Source: Helopsaltes ochotensis (Eukaryota; Chordata; Aves; Passeriformes; Locustellidae). From it: DNA of 64,000 bases. Where the stretch lies: the NCBI GenBank assembly GCA_013400155.1, contig VXBM01000275.1, forward strand, positions 746,671-810,670, given 5' to 3'. The notes beneath the pieces are model-generated. The model worked only from the letters and a program-made list of their open reading frames with translations. It was not told the DNA's origin and made no database searches. Of this stretch, positions 1-8,000 are shown piece by piece; positions within the stretch are counted from its first letter, which is position 1; the number at the start of each line of letters is the position of its first letter. A program made the translations under genes and the position numbers.

Positions 1-420
1 TTCCCGGCTCGCGGAGCCTTTCCCGGCCGCCGCCCCTTTCTCCCGGCGTGGGCAGGCGCGGGCCTGGCGGCATCGCGCACTGTTCGTTCAGCACCGCGTG
101 TTTCCTTCTCTGCGGGGCTCGTCCCTGCTGGGTTTTACGGTGACACCGGGCCCCCTCCCGATCGCGTTAATGGCCGCGAAACAAAGCGCGGTGACGCGCG
201 GGTGCCCGTGCAGCCGGTGTACGGCGCTGCAGGATCTCCCCCTCACGGGTCTCCCCCTCGCGGGTCTCCTCTGTCCCCCCAGCTCGGTCGCGCACGGTAG
301 GAGAGCTCCTGGCCCCCACGTCTCCCTTCGACAAGAAGTGCGGCCGCGAGAACTGGACGGTCGCGTTCGCTCCCGATGGCTCGTACCTGGCGTGGTCACA
401 GGGACATCGCATAGTGAAGC
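1..420. promoter_or_regulatory. CpG-rich 5' region of WSB1 (intron 1 end and exon 2)
   Basis: This stretch is very GC-rich and CpG-dense, unlike the AT-rich intron that follows exon 2. It looks like the downstream shoulder of the WSB1 promoter CpG island. Exon 1 with the ATG is expected upstream of position 1. The window opens with a reading that could be fitted to a few residues of the WSB1 N-terminus, but the conserved residues that should follow are absent. I therefore treat 1-282 as intron 1. Confidence 0.6.
235..282 (+). repeat. 15-bp pyrimidine-rich duplication forming the exon 2 acceptor tract
   Basis: Two near-identical 15-base copies lie at 235-249 and 250-264. A partial third copy runs into the C-rich tract and the AG at 281-282. 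The repeat supplies the polypyrimidine tract of the WSB1 exon 2 acceptor. The copies differ by one base, so the duplication is recent or homogenised. Confidence 0.6.
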
Positions 421-451
421 TCGTCCCCTGGGCACAGTGCCTCAACAACTT
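283..451 (+). CDS. WSB1: WSB1 exon 2
   Basis: The exon opens after an AG at 281-282, following a C/T tract. It reads in frame from 285 through GELLAP and FDKKCGRENW to VKLVPWAQCLNN. It ends at the donor GTAAGA (452), splitting a Phe codon completed by exon 3. The encoded stretch precedes and starts the first WD repeat. Third positions are GC in 45 of 55 codons by my count. The first codon is split and its 5' part is in the unseen exon 1. Confidence 0.93.
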
Positions 452-3400
452 GTAAGACAAACCGCTTTGGCTTTCAGCGCACCTGAAAAACAGGAGGGTT
501 CAAGAACAGTAGATAGCCTCAAATGGATTAAAACGCATGTATTGGTCTTCTAGGCTTTGACACCTTGGGGGAAAACTAATTCCTTAAAATAACAGCTGTT
601 CTGTCTCTTCCTGCGTTGCCAGCAAGAGGAACTATTGCAGCCTCACAAAGCCTATGGAGGAGTGACTTGTTAATCAATTTGGACACTCTAAAATAAGAGG
701 AAGTTAAAATGAAAAGGGAATTTAGAGATGTGGGCAGATCTGGCCCTTTACCCTTCCTATCACAACACTGTTTGGCTTTACCTTTTAGGAATTTACTTAA
801 AGGCAGACCTCTTTCCTTATCATTATTGTTAGACTGCAAGTGGAGTTCCAAAACACACATTTTATTGGCACTTGCAGGTTGGTAGCTGGCCACTGCAGTT
901 CTGTAGCTGGTTATATTTCTCTGACCCATTTTCTTCCCCCTTTTTGGGGTGGTTAATTGTTTTCCATGTGCTGGACACTCAGTATCTCTTTTCAGGATTT
1001 AACACATGTAAGGGAATTGCAGGAAACTTCACACTCATTTAGCAGAAAACCCTAGAAATTTTTGTGCCTCATTTTTCTGTAAATGCTTCAAAACGGTTGG
1101 GTTTTGCAGTAGGTTAAGTTAGTATCTTGCTCTCTACAGAGATAAAACTATATACAGAATATTAGTATTATTTTGTGGTGGAAGGTTTCCAGGTGCTGGT
1201 AATCTTTCTCAGTTATAGGAAAAAGCCACTTTTATAATTTTAAGTAAAAACGCACCGTTTTGCACCTCAGAGGTGTACATTATGACGACTCCCAGATTGC
1301 AGTACCCCCTGAGGAAGGGTTTGTTCTCCGAGGTGGCTTGCGCCGTGCTGCAGTCACTGTTGTCTTTGCAGCCTGCTGCACGGCACCAAGAATGGCAGCG
1401 ACGCCGCCGGCACGCGGCTGCCGCGGCAGGGCAGCGACAGCGGCCAGAGGAGCAAGCCCTGCGAGCACGTCATCGACTGCGGGGACATCGTGTGGAGCCT
1501 GGCCTTCGGCTCCTCGGTGCCCGAGAAGCAGAGCCGCTGCGTCAACATCGAGTGGCACCGCTTCAAGTTCGGGCAGGACCAGCTGCTGCTCGCCACCGGC
1601 CTCAACAACGGCCGCATCAAGATCTGGGATGTCTACACAGGTGAGTGGAGGGGAGCTGGCAGCGCACCGGAGAGCCTGAGCTGCAGGGACGCGTGGGGAG
1701 CGTCCAGCCCGGCTCCTGGCCCGCCACAGGACACCCCAGCACTGCCACCGTGTCCCCGAGAGCATTGTCCAAATGCTCCTGGTCACGCTCAGGTGCCGGC
1801 TCACACTTCATGCAGTAATAACATTGTTAGTACCCACTGCATGGGGAACTGGTTACAGAATTGTAACTGGCAAATTAAGCTTGAATACAATTTAAAAAAT
1901 GTTAAAAAAGCATGAGTTCCTGCAAGCAGAAGTAAGGAGAAACAGCCAAAGGAGCAAGAAAGGCAGGTCATGCTTTGAGATGTGAGAGGTGGAAGATGCA
2001 AAATAATTCAATATGTGCGTACATACATTGGTTGTTTACTCAATAGTCTTCCTAGTTTGACCATACTTTAAAAGCATGAAATTGCTGGTTTATATTGATG
2101 ATGACCTTTTATTTTTTTTAAAAAAAACGAGTGACTCAAAAGGACTGAATCTGAGCTTAGAAACTTTCAGTTTTGCTGGTAGCACAGCTGCTAGGTTGGA
2201 GAGAACTCAGTTAAGAAAAATAATGACTAGTGAGTAATTTGTCCTTGTAAATTGAGGCTTGGAACAGATACGTTTATCAAAAGATAAGTCTTGCCTTATT
2301 TCTGAGGTTCTAGTAGTTAGATTTTGTAACTTTTCCAGGAGTTGCCTCTCGATAAAGGAGAGTGAAAGGATCCACGTGCTGCTCATTGTAGGGAGCATTT
2401 CTACAAAAAAAATTGTCCTTACATGCTGTAATTTTATATTCAACATTTGTATCCATAAAGCATTTGATCTAAGTACAGTAGTCCTTCTTGTAAAATTGTG
2501 ATGTTCTCGTGTAACAGGAAAACTCCTCCTTAACCTGATGGACCACACAGAAGTTGTCAGAGATTTAACCTTTGCCCCCGATGGCAGCCTGATTCTTGTG
2601 TCTGCATCCAGAGACAAAACCCTGCGAGTGTGGGACCTGAAAGATGATGGTAATGTCTGGACTTTATCTGCTCTAATGCCTGGGAGAAGTATCCATGTGC
2701 TCGCCTCTTTCATTGCTCTAGACTCAGTTTGGTTAGGATTGCTGAAAAACAGCGTGTTCTGTTAGTCACTCACTCTGCACCCCCTTGGAATTCCTTATCT
2801 GTCTGAACCCTGGAGGCAGAAGCAGGTATTGGGCTAAGAGTGCATGAAGTGACCTTTCTGATAGGGACGTGGAAGTAGAGGCTGCATCCCAGGGGTTTTA
2901 TTTCTAGGTAGAGTGACTCTGCAAGAGTTTGGGGAAATAACACAAAATTTCACAAAGGAATAACTAATTTGGAAAAGCTTTTCCATCTGAATTCTGTAAT
3001 ATTTAACCAATTCTTACAGCAATGCCTTTCTGTTTAGGAAACATGATGAAGGTGCTGAGAGGCCATCCGAACTGGGTGTATGGCTGTGCATTCTCTCCAG
3101 ACTCCTCCATCCTCTGTTCCGTTGGAGCTAGTAAAGCAGTATGTGTCAGAGTTTCTTGTTCCTTAACTCTCCTGAATTGTGTGCATAATCATTTTAAATC
3201 TAAGTAACATTAAGCTTGTGCTCGGTGTCATGAACTTCTAATGTTTGATGATGATGTCAAAGTGCATGAAATTAAACTGGCAAATGGTGCATTGAGACCC
3301 TGATTTGTGAATGGAACTTGCACTGCTTTTAGTTGAAGAGGCTGTAAGTGTGGAGAAATAGGTCAGCACAGGGTCATAGCATAAAACAAAGACCACTAAA

Positions 3401-6400
3401 GCTGCCAGTGTTAAAAGATACTTAGATTAATGCATAAAACTACTTTGGTTTTGATTTTGTCTTTCCTATTTTGTGCTCAATGAGAAAGACTTCACAAAGT
3501 CTGAGCCAGTCAGGGCATCTCCTGCTGAACAAAACGTTTCTCCCTGTTTTCCCACACCAATGGCAATGGTCCCTAAGAGTTAGAGGGAAGAGGAGCACAC
3601 TGTTTTTGCTTCCATCCTAATGCCCTGCTAGAGAACTGAAAGCAGTGCAGGTAATGCATGTATGCCGTAAGCTACTCCTGGCACTGAAGAGTTAGGCAAA
3701 CCAGAAAGGGGAGTTCAGCCTGGTCCCAGGGGCTCTGTAGGCAGCGTAGTGGAGCCTCAAAAGGCCCTGTTGGGGCAGTGGCCGTCACTCCTGTGGGAGT
3801 GCTCAGAGGCTTTGTCCACCTCGGCGAGAAGGGCCAAGCTCTGGGGTGTGGCTCTGTAGTGGAGCAGAGGGGGATGTGTACATTGCTGTCTGGAGGCTGT
3901 GTGTTTTCCATAAGCTTCTTGCTTTCCCTGTCACAGGTGGTGGCAGCAATATTGGTGTGATTGAGTTAAGCTGGCACCACTCTGAGGAGCACAGTGGTGT
4001 TGGCGGGCAGAGAGTGGCAGCTCTGGCCGCCAGCCCGGCGAGCTGTACCGTCTGTACCGTAGGACGAAGTAACCTTGCCCTCGGCTGCAAGGGGTCCTGT
4101 ACGTACGCAGGTGCTGCTCCATGTCCACTGTCTGCTTGCTTGCTTGCTTTTTTTTTTGTTGTTGTTTTTTTTTTCCAATAATTTTCACAGCAGTGAAACA
4201 CACTGACTCCTCAAACTTAGTTTGCAGTTTTATGGAATGTTGGGGTCTCCTTGGAAAAATTAGTGAACGTGCTTATAACTGATGGTAAAATGGTTCAGGG
4301 TTAGGCAGTATGGGAGGCACTAAGGCTGAGTTTGGTTTGGTGAAACAGAAATTTATCTAAGATGTCAGAATTTAACCTGAGCAGTAAAACTGTCAAGGGC
4401 AAAAATCAAGGCCACTAATGAGCTCTTTGAGGGACATTACAGCTTTTGCTAAAGACATATTCCTGTAAAACCATGCTGCAGTACATGGATAGTTCCTATT
4501 AAGTAATTCTGCACAGTCTTTATTTTGATTATATATAATGTACAACTGCATGTAAAATACTGTAATATTCTATGAATTCTTATAATACACTGTGCAATTA
4601 GCTGGGTAAATTGTAATATTAATGTTGTTTGTTACTGTTGACTTGATTTTAAATGCCTAAATTCTTTCTAATAATGTGGTTAGACTTCCCTGTTGTTTTG
4701 CCAAAGACATAACTTTTGGCTGTGAAAATTCTTTTTGCTTGCAGTATCTGTTTCTCTTCCTAGGCTGACGTTGGTGATCCAAGCAATTGTAAACAAGTGA
4801 TCTTAAAGGGATGCCACTGGAGTAACAATATGTTAACCTTACATTTTCTGTCTGTATATTTCTTAAAATTTTGGTAGTTACTGAAAAGAGGGGACTGTAG
4901 AGTTTAACCCTATTTATTTCTGAATATTTTAATAAAATAGTTTCGTAATACATGAATTTCAGTAAGCTACGTGGTTAAATTGTGTTGCCTTTATCTTATA
5001 TTTTGGCTTATTTTGTTAATAACATTTAACAAATTTGAGTTAGAACTTGCATGTCTGCTTTAATTATTTTTTTAAAAAATTGATTTTAATCTGAGTATGA
5101 CACTGAGCATATTTCTTAATTGTAGTAATTCATAATACCTGATTTTAATATAATCCTAAATAAGACTAGCTATACTTAAAAAACAAATTAAATGCTTCAT
5201 TGCCTCTCAGAGCAGAGCTATAACATCAGCTCATTTAATTCCAGGTTTTCCTCTGGGATATGGATAAATACTCCATGTTACGGAAACTTGAAGGCCATCA
5301 CAATGATGTTGTAGCTTGTGAGTTCTCTCCTGATGGAGCATTACTGGCTACTGCATCTTACGATACTCGAGTCTATGTCTGGGATCCACATATTGGAGTG
5401 ATTCTTAGGGAATTTGGGTAAGTAAAGCCATCAAATGTGGAAACTTTCTTCCAGAGTGGACTTGCAAATGTGCAGTGGCTGATGGAAGTCCTAAAGTGGC
5501 AGAGGCTGGAAGTTGTTCTTCCGTCTGAGAGGGAATTTACAGCACTGGTATTTTAAGGTGTACTAAGTTGTTAAAACAGAGCTGAGGAGCACACAGCAGT
5601 TCAGTCCCCACTCCTGAATCCATGGTTAGCTGGTTAAAGTGTGTTTGTTTGTTAGTGCCCGAGCTGGGCAGTCCTGGCTGAGGGCCTCCCCAGCTGCAGG
5701 CTGGCTGTGTCCCTGAGCTGTGTCTGTGTGTCTGTCCCCAGGCACCTGTTCCCCCCGCCCACGCCCATCTTCGCCGGCGGCGCCAACGACCGCTGGGTGC
5801 GCTCCGTGTGCTTCAGCCACGACGGGCTGCACGTGGCCAGCCTGGCCGACGACAAGTGAGTGTGGCACTGCCAGTGGGAGCGTGGGCACGGGGCTGGGCA
5901 CCTCTCAGCTCTGGCAGTGGGAGCGTGGGCACGGGGCTGGGCACCTCAGCACTGCCAGTGGGAGCGTGGGCACGGGGCTGGGCACCTCTCAGCTCTGCCA
6001 GTGGGAGCGTGGGCACGGGCCTGAACCCCTCTCAGCTCTGCCAGTGGGAGCGTAGGCACGGGCCTGAACCCCTCTCAGCTCTGCCAGTGGGAGCGTGGGC
6101 ACGGGGCTGGGCACCTCCTGCAGTCCTGCCTGGCACAGCAGCTTCTCAGCACTGTCAACTTGGGCTCCTGGCACCTGAGCTGTGCTCCAGACTAGCTTCT
6201 TGTGCTGCAGCATAGAGAAAACACCAAGCACAATTAAAAATGTACTCTGATTGCTTCCTGTTTTGTCCTTCCCCCTCAGAATGGTGAGGTTCTGGAGAAT
6301 CGATGAAGATTACCCTGTACAAGTTGCACCTCTGAACAATGGGCTCTGCTGTACTTTCTCTACTGATGGCAGTGTTCTGGCTGCAGGGCAAGTACAGACT

Positions 6401-7034
6401 TCTTTTCCTTTCTAAAATATTAAGATAACACAGGAGATGGGAAACAGTGGCTCAGTGTTCTGAAAATCTTCAGTTGTGACTGGCAGCCTGATGCTTCTGA
6501 CTGGTACTGTTTGTTTAAACATGACCGGAATAGCAGTAAAATCAATCAGCTGATAAACTCGTTTCTTATCTTTAAAATTAAATATGTGAGAGACCCAAAA
6601 CATGAGGATTGGAAGAAGCCCATCAGATAGCCGAGGGCAGTTGCTGTGTGTCAGGTGGCACAGCAGGAGCTCCTGGGAGATCTGCTCCTGTTGCATAGAC
6701 AAGTTGCTTATTGTGCTGCTGTAGCTTAAAATAGGAACTGGAGTAAATCAGGATGTGGAGCAGCTGGAACTGAGCACCAGCAAGTCCCCTACCTAGTCAT
6801 GTGTGTGTGAGTTGGTAGCAGGCTGAGCTGGTCCACGTGGAATAACCTGGTGGGTTTTGTGGGGTTTTGTGCAGGACCCAGGATGGCAGCGTGTACTTCT
6901 GGGCAACCCCGAGCCAGGTGTCCAGCCTGCAGCACCTGTGTCGCATGGCCATCCGCAGGGTGATGCCCACCAGCCAAGTCAAGAGCTTGCCTATCCCCTG
7001 CAAGGTGCTGGAGTTCCTTTGTTACCAGGTTTGA
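283..7034 (+). CDS. WSB1: WSB1, WD repeat and SOCS box-containing protein 1 (exons 2-9, start exon off window)
   Basis: WSB1 is a substrate receptor of a Cullin-5/Elongin-BC/RBX2 (ECS) ubiquitin ligase. Known mammalian substrates include the type 2 iodothyronine deiodinase, HIPK2 and VHL. Eight exons, at 283-451, 1372-1640, 2518-2649, 3038-3138, 5245-5417, 5742-5855, 6280-6387 and 6875-7034, join without a frame break into 407 residues. Adding about 14 residues from the missing first exon gives 421, the length I recall for human WSB1. The protein is a run of WD40 repeats, shown by phrases such as IKIWDVYTG, LRVWDLKDDG, VFLWDMDKY, VYVWDPH, VRFWRID and VYFWATP. It ends in a SOCS box with BC-box SLQHLCRMAIRR and Cul5-box-like LPIP. 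All junctions are GT-AG except the last intron, which is GC-AG. The start codon is not visible. Identification is very secure; the exon 2 acceptor is the least certain edge. Confidence 0.97.
452..1371 (+). other. WSB1 intron 2
   Basis: The intron is AT-rich, with donor GTAAGA and acceptor TTTGCAG. I see no gene, tandem array or recognisable repeat in it. Open frames here are short and not coding-like. The last 50 bases become GC-rich and merge into the GC-rich exon 3. Confidence 0.85.
1372..1640 (+). CDS. WSB1: WSB1 exon 3
   Basis: The exon completes the split Phe and encodes LLHGTKN, a low-complexity linker and IDCGDIVWSLAFGSSVPEKQ. It then runs through LLLATGLNNGRIKIWDVYTG, the end of a WD repeat. 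It ends in the first base of a Gly codon before the donor GTGAGT. The linker after LLHGTKN is the least conserved part compared with the mammalian protein as I recall it, but its length is the same. Third positions are GC in 86 of 89 codons, far above exons 4-6 of the same gene. Confidence 0.97.
1641..2517 (+). other. WSB1 intron 3
   Basis: The first 160 bases are GC-rich, continuing the composition of exon 3; the remainder is AT-rich. The donor is GTGAGT and the acceptor GTAACAG. No gene or tandem repeat is seen. Confidence 0.85.
2518..2649 (+). CDS. WSB1: WSB1 exon 4
   Basis: This exon encodes a canonical WD40 repeat. It begins with KLLLNLMDHTEVVRDL, continues through FAPDGSLILVSASRDKTL, and closes with RVWDLKDD before a split Gly codon. 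The donor is GTAATG (2650). The sequence is almost unchanged from mammalian WSB1 as I recall it, and the codon third positions are much less GC-rich than in exon 3. Confidence 0.97.
2650..3037 (+). other. WSB1 intron 4
   Basis: A short intron of 388 bases with donor GTAATG and acceptor TGTTTAG. Nothing else is recognised in it. Confidence 0.88.
3038..3138 (+). CDS. WSB1: WSB1 exon 5
   Basis: This exon encodes the start of a WD40 repeat: NMMKVLRGHPNWVYGC followed by AFSPDSSILCSVGASKA. It ends cleanly between codons before the donor GTATGT (3139). The GH dipeptide and the SPD turn are typical WD40 landmarks. Confidence 0.97.
3139..5244 (+). other. WSB1 intron 5 (longest intron in view)
   Basis: This intron of about 2.1 kb has donor GTATGT and acceptor ATTCCAG. 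It contains a TGCT-repeat plus poly-T patch near 4131-4176. A GC-richer stretch at about 3700-4120 has open frames in several registers, but none resembles a known protein or has splice context. The rest is AT-rich. No gene is seen. Confidence 0.85.
4131..4176. repeat. Simple repeat: (TGCT)n followed by poly-T/TTG
   Basis: About four TGCT units run directly into T tracts interrupted by GTTGTTG. This is a low-complexity sequence within WSB1 intron 5. The orientation could also be read as the A-rich tail of a retroposon on the other strand, but no body is recognised. Confidence 0.7.
5245..5417 (+). CDS. WSB1: WSB1 exon 6
   Basis: This exon encodes VFLWDMDKY closing one WD repeat, then a full repeat: RKLEGHHNDVVAC, FSPDGALLATASYDTRVYVWDPH, ending ILREF and a split Gly. 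The acceptor is TTCCAG and the donor GTAAGT. Only 19 of 57 codons end in G or C, a sharp contrast with exons 3 and 7. Confidence 0.97.
5418..5741 (+). other. WSB1 intron 6
   Basis: A 324-base intron with donor GTAAGT and a GT/C-rich acceptor tract ending CCCCAG. Nothing else is recognised. GC content rises towards exon 7. Confidence 0.88.
5742..5855 (+). CDS. WSB1: WSB1 exon 7
   Basis: This exon encodes HLFPPPTPIFAGGANDRWV, RSVCFSHDGLHVASLADD and a split Lys. It is the insertion and WD repeat typical of WSB proteins. All 37 complete codons end in G or C. The donor GTGAGT (5856) lies only about 15 bases upstream of a G-rich minisatellite in the intron. Confidence 0.97.
5872..6118 (+). repeat. 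43-bp G-rich minisatellite in WSB1 intron 7
   Basis: Six tandem copies start at 5872, 5915, 5956, 5999, 6042 and 6085. Spacings are 43, 41, 43, 43 and 43 bases. Each copy holds GGGAGCGTGGGCACGGG. Copies 1, 2, 3 and 6 continue CTGGG and so fit a four-run G-quadruplex pattern. Copies 4 and 5 carry a shared variant (CCTGAACCCC) that breaks the fourth run. This points to spread of the variant by unit duplication. The array is nearly adjacent to the exon 7 donor. Confidence 0.92.
6280..6387 (+). CDS. WSB1: WSB1 exon 8
   Basis: This exon encodes MVRFWRIDEDYPVQVAPL, NNGLCCTFSTDGSVLAA and a split Gly. The acceptor is CCCTCAG. The reading frame requires the exon to end at 6387 with intron bases GCAAGT, a GC donor. 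The nearest GT (6392) would break the frame of the SOCS box. Fifteen of 35 codons end in G or C, against 37 of 37 in the preceding exon. Confidence 0.96.
6388..6874 (+). other. WSB1 intron 8, GC-AG type
   Basis: This 487-base intron begins GCAAGT and ends TTGTGCAG. GC-AG introns are a known minor class of U2 introns, and they usually match the donor consensus well at other positions, as this one does. Apart from a G/T-rich stretch before the acceptor (6850-6872), no other feature is seen. Confidence 0.88.
6875..7034 (+). CDS. WSB1: WSB1 exon 9 with SOCS box and stop
   Basis: The exon finishes the last WD repeat (TQDGSVYFWATP) and then encodes the SOCS box. The BC box is SLQHLCRMAIRRVM, which binds Elongin C. 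The Cul5-box-like motif is SLPIPCKVLEFL. The stop TGA is at 7032-7034. The acceptor is GTGCAG. Mammalian WSB1 ends in a closely similar FLSYRI; here it is FLCYQV. Confidence 0.97.
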
Positions 7035-8000
7035 GTTGAAAAGGAAAAAAACAAAAGGAAACCAACAACTGGGACGTGGCCCAGCTGCTGAAACTGGCTA
7101 CAAACACTTCAGAGAATCCTCAAACTGTACAGCCTTTAAGCTTAAAACTCTACAGGTTTTCAAGAGCTATTTAAAGTGATAACCTAAAACTATTTTATCA
7201 AAATGCCTGACAGGTAATTTTTTTACTATTTATAGAAAACACAGTAGAAGTATTCCTGGTGTTCTCAATTTTCTAAAATATAACTGTGAAAAACATGTAC
7301 ATATATAGACATAAGCTGCTACATGTTATCAATGTACCTTTAAAAATCGCTTGTATGATTTTTCATGTGTCTCATGTATATATTGCTTTGGTAGAGCCAT
7401 GATGCATCTGAGCTGTAAGTGGGAGGACAGCTGTTCTGGCATGCCGAGGTAGGAAAACTATTGACTTACAGAGCAGTTAAGCTTCCTTCAGTACATTGGT
7501 TGGGGTCCAGAAAGCTGCCCCCCAGGTCAGACTTCATGCTAGTTTATTTGTGAGGAGGTAGAGCGTGGCTTTGTAGAGAGCAGTGTGTGGGGAAGGGCAG
7601 CAGGTTAAAAGGGGTGCAGTGTATCTAATGTAACCCAGGACTGTGCCTGAGTCAGCTGAAGGCCTTATGCTCCATAGCAGCAAACCAGGTGAAATTCCAG
7701 TATTGGGCAGTGTTAGAGGACTATTTCCTTACATTTCTGAAAATCTGACTACTGTATTATTGCCTGATACTGTGTCTGTAATGAGAGACATTTACAGACT
7801 CAGTTTATTATCCTTTAACCCTGTAATATCTGTTTGGGGGTGATTATTGGTTAATGGCCAAAGATAAGCAAAATACTTGGTTTTGCCTTCTGTTATTTAT
7901 CTGTACCTGCAGATATAAAGAATGTATGCATTGCATAAAATGCCTGATTATATATATTTTTGTTGAATTTTGTATTAAAAACTTGTATAAAAATTTTCTG
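7035..8000 (+). other. WSB1: WSB1 3' untranslated region
   Basis: This AT-rich stretch follows the stop codon and runs to the first convincing poly(A) signal at 7974-7979. It has several U-rich and UAUUUAU-like stretches. The end near 7995-8000 is inferred from the signal position, not observed. Longer 3'UTR forms cannot be excluded. Confidence 0.7.
7974..7979 (+). terminator. AUUAAA polyadenylation signal of WSB1
   Basis: ATTAAA is the common variant poly(A) signal. It sits about 940 bases after the stop codon and is followed by a T-rich/GT-containing stretch at 7995-8022 that could serve as the downstream element. I saw no AATAAA between the stop codon and this site. Confidence 0.6.

Noticed and set aside
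1..60. Window start read as the N-terminal residues of WSB1 (FPAR against FPPR)
   Set aside because: The residues that should follow (VNEKE-type) are absent, there is no donor at the right place and the ATG would be outside the window. It is more likely intron 1.
98..553. Open frame of 151 codons on the + strand over WSB1 exon 2
   Set aside because: It is out of register with the conserved WSB1 frame, which starts at 285, and reads across the exon 2 donor.
6388..6395. GT at 6392 as the donor of WSB1 intron 8
   Set aside because: It adds four bases and throws exon 9 out of frame, destroying a perfectly conserved WD repeat end and SOCS box.
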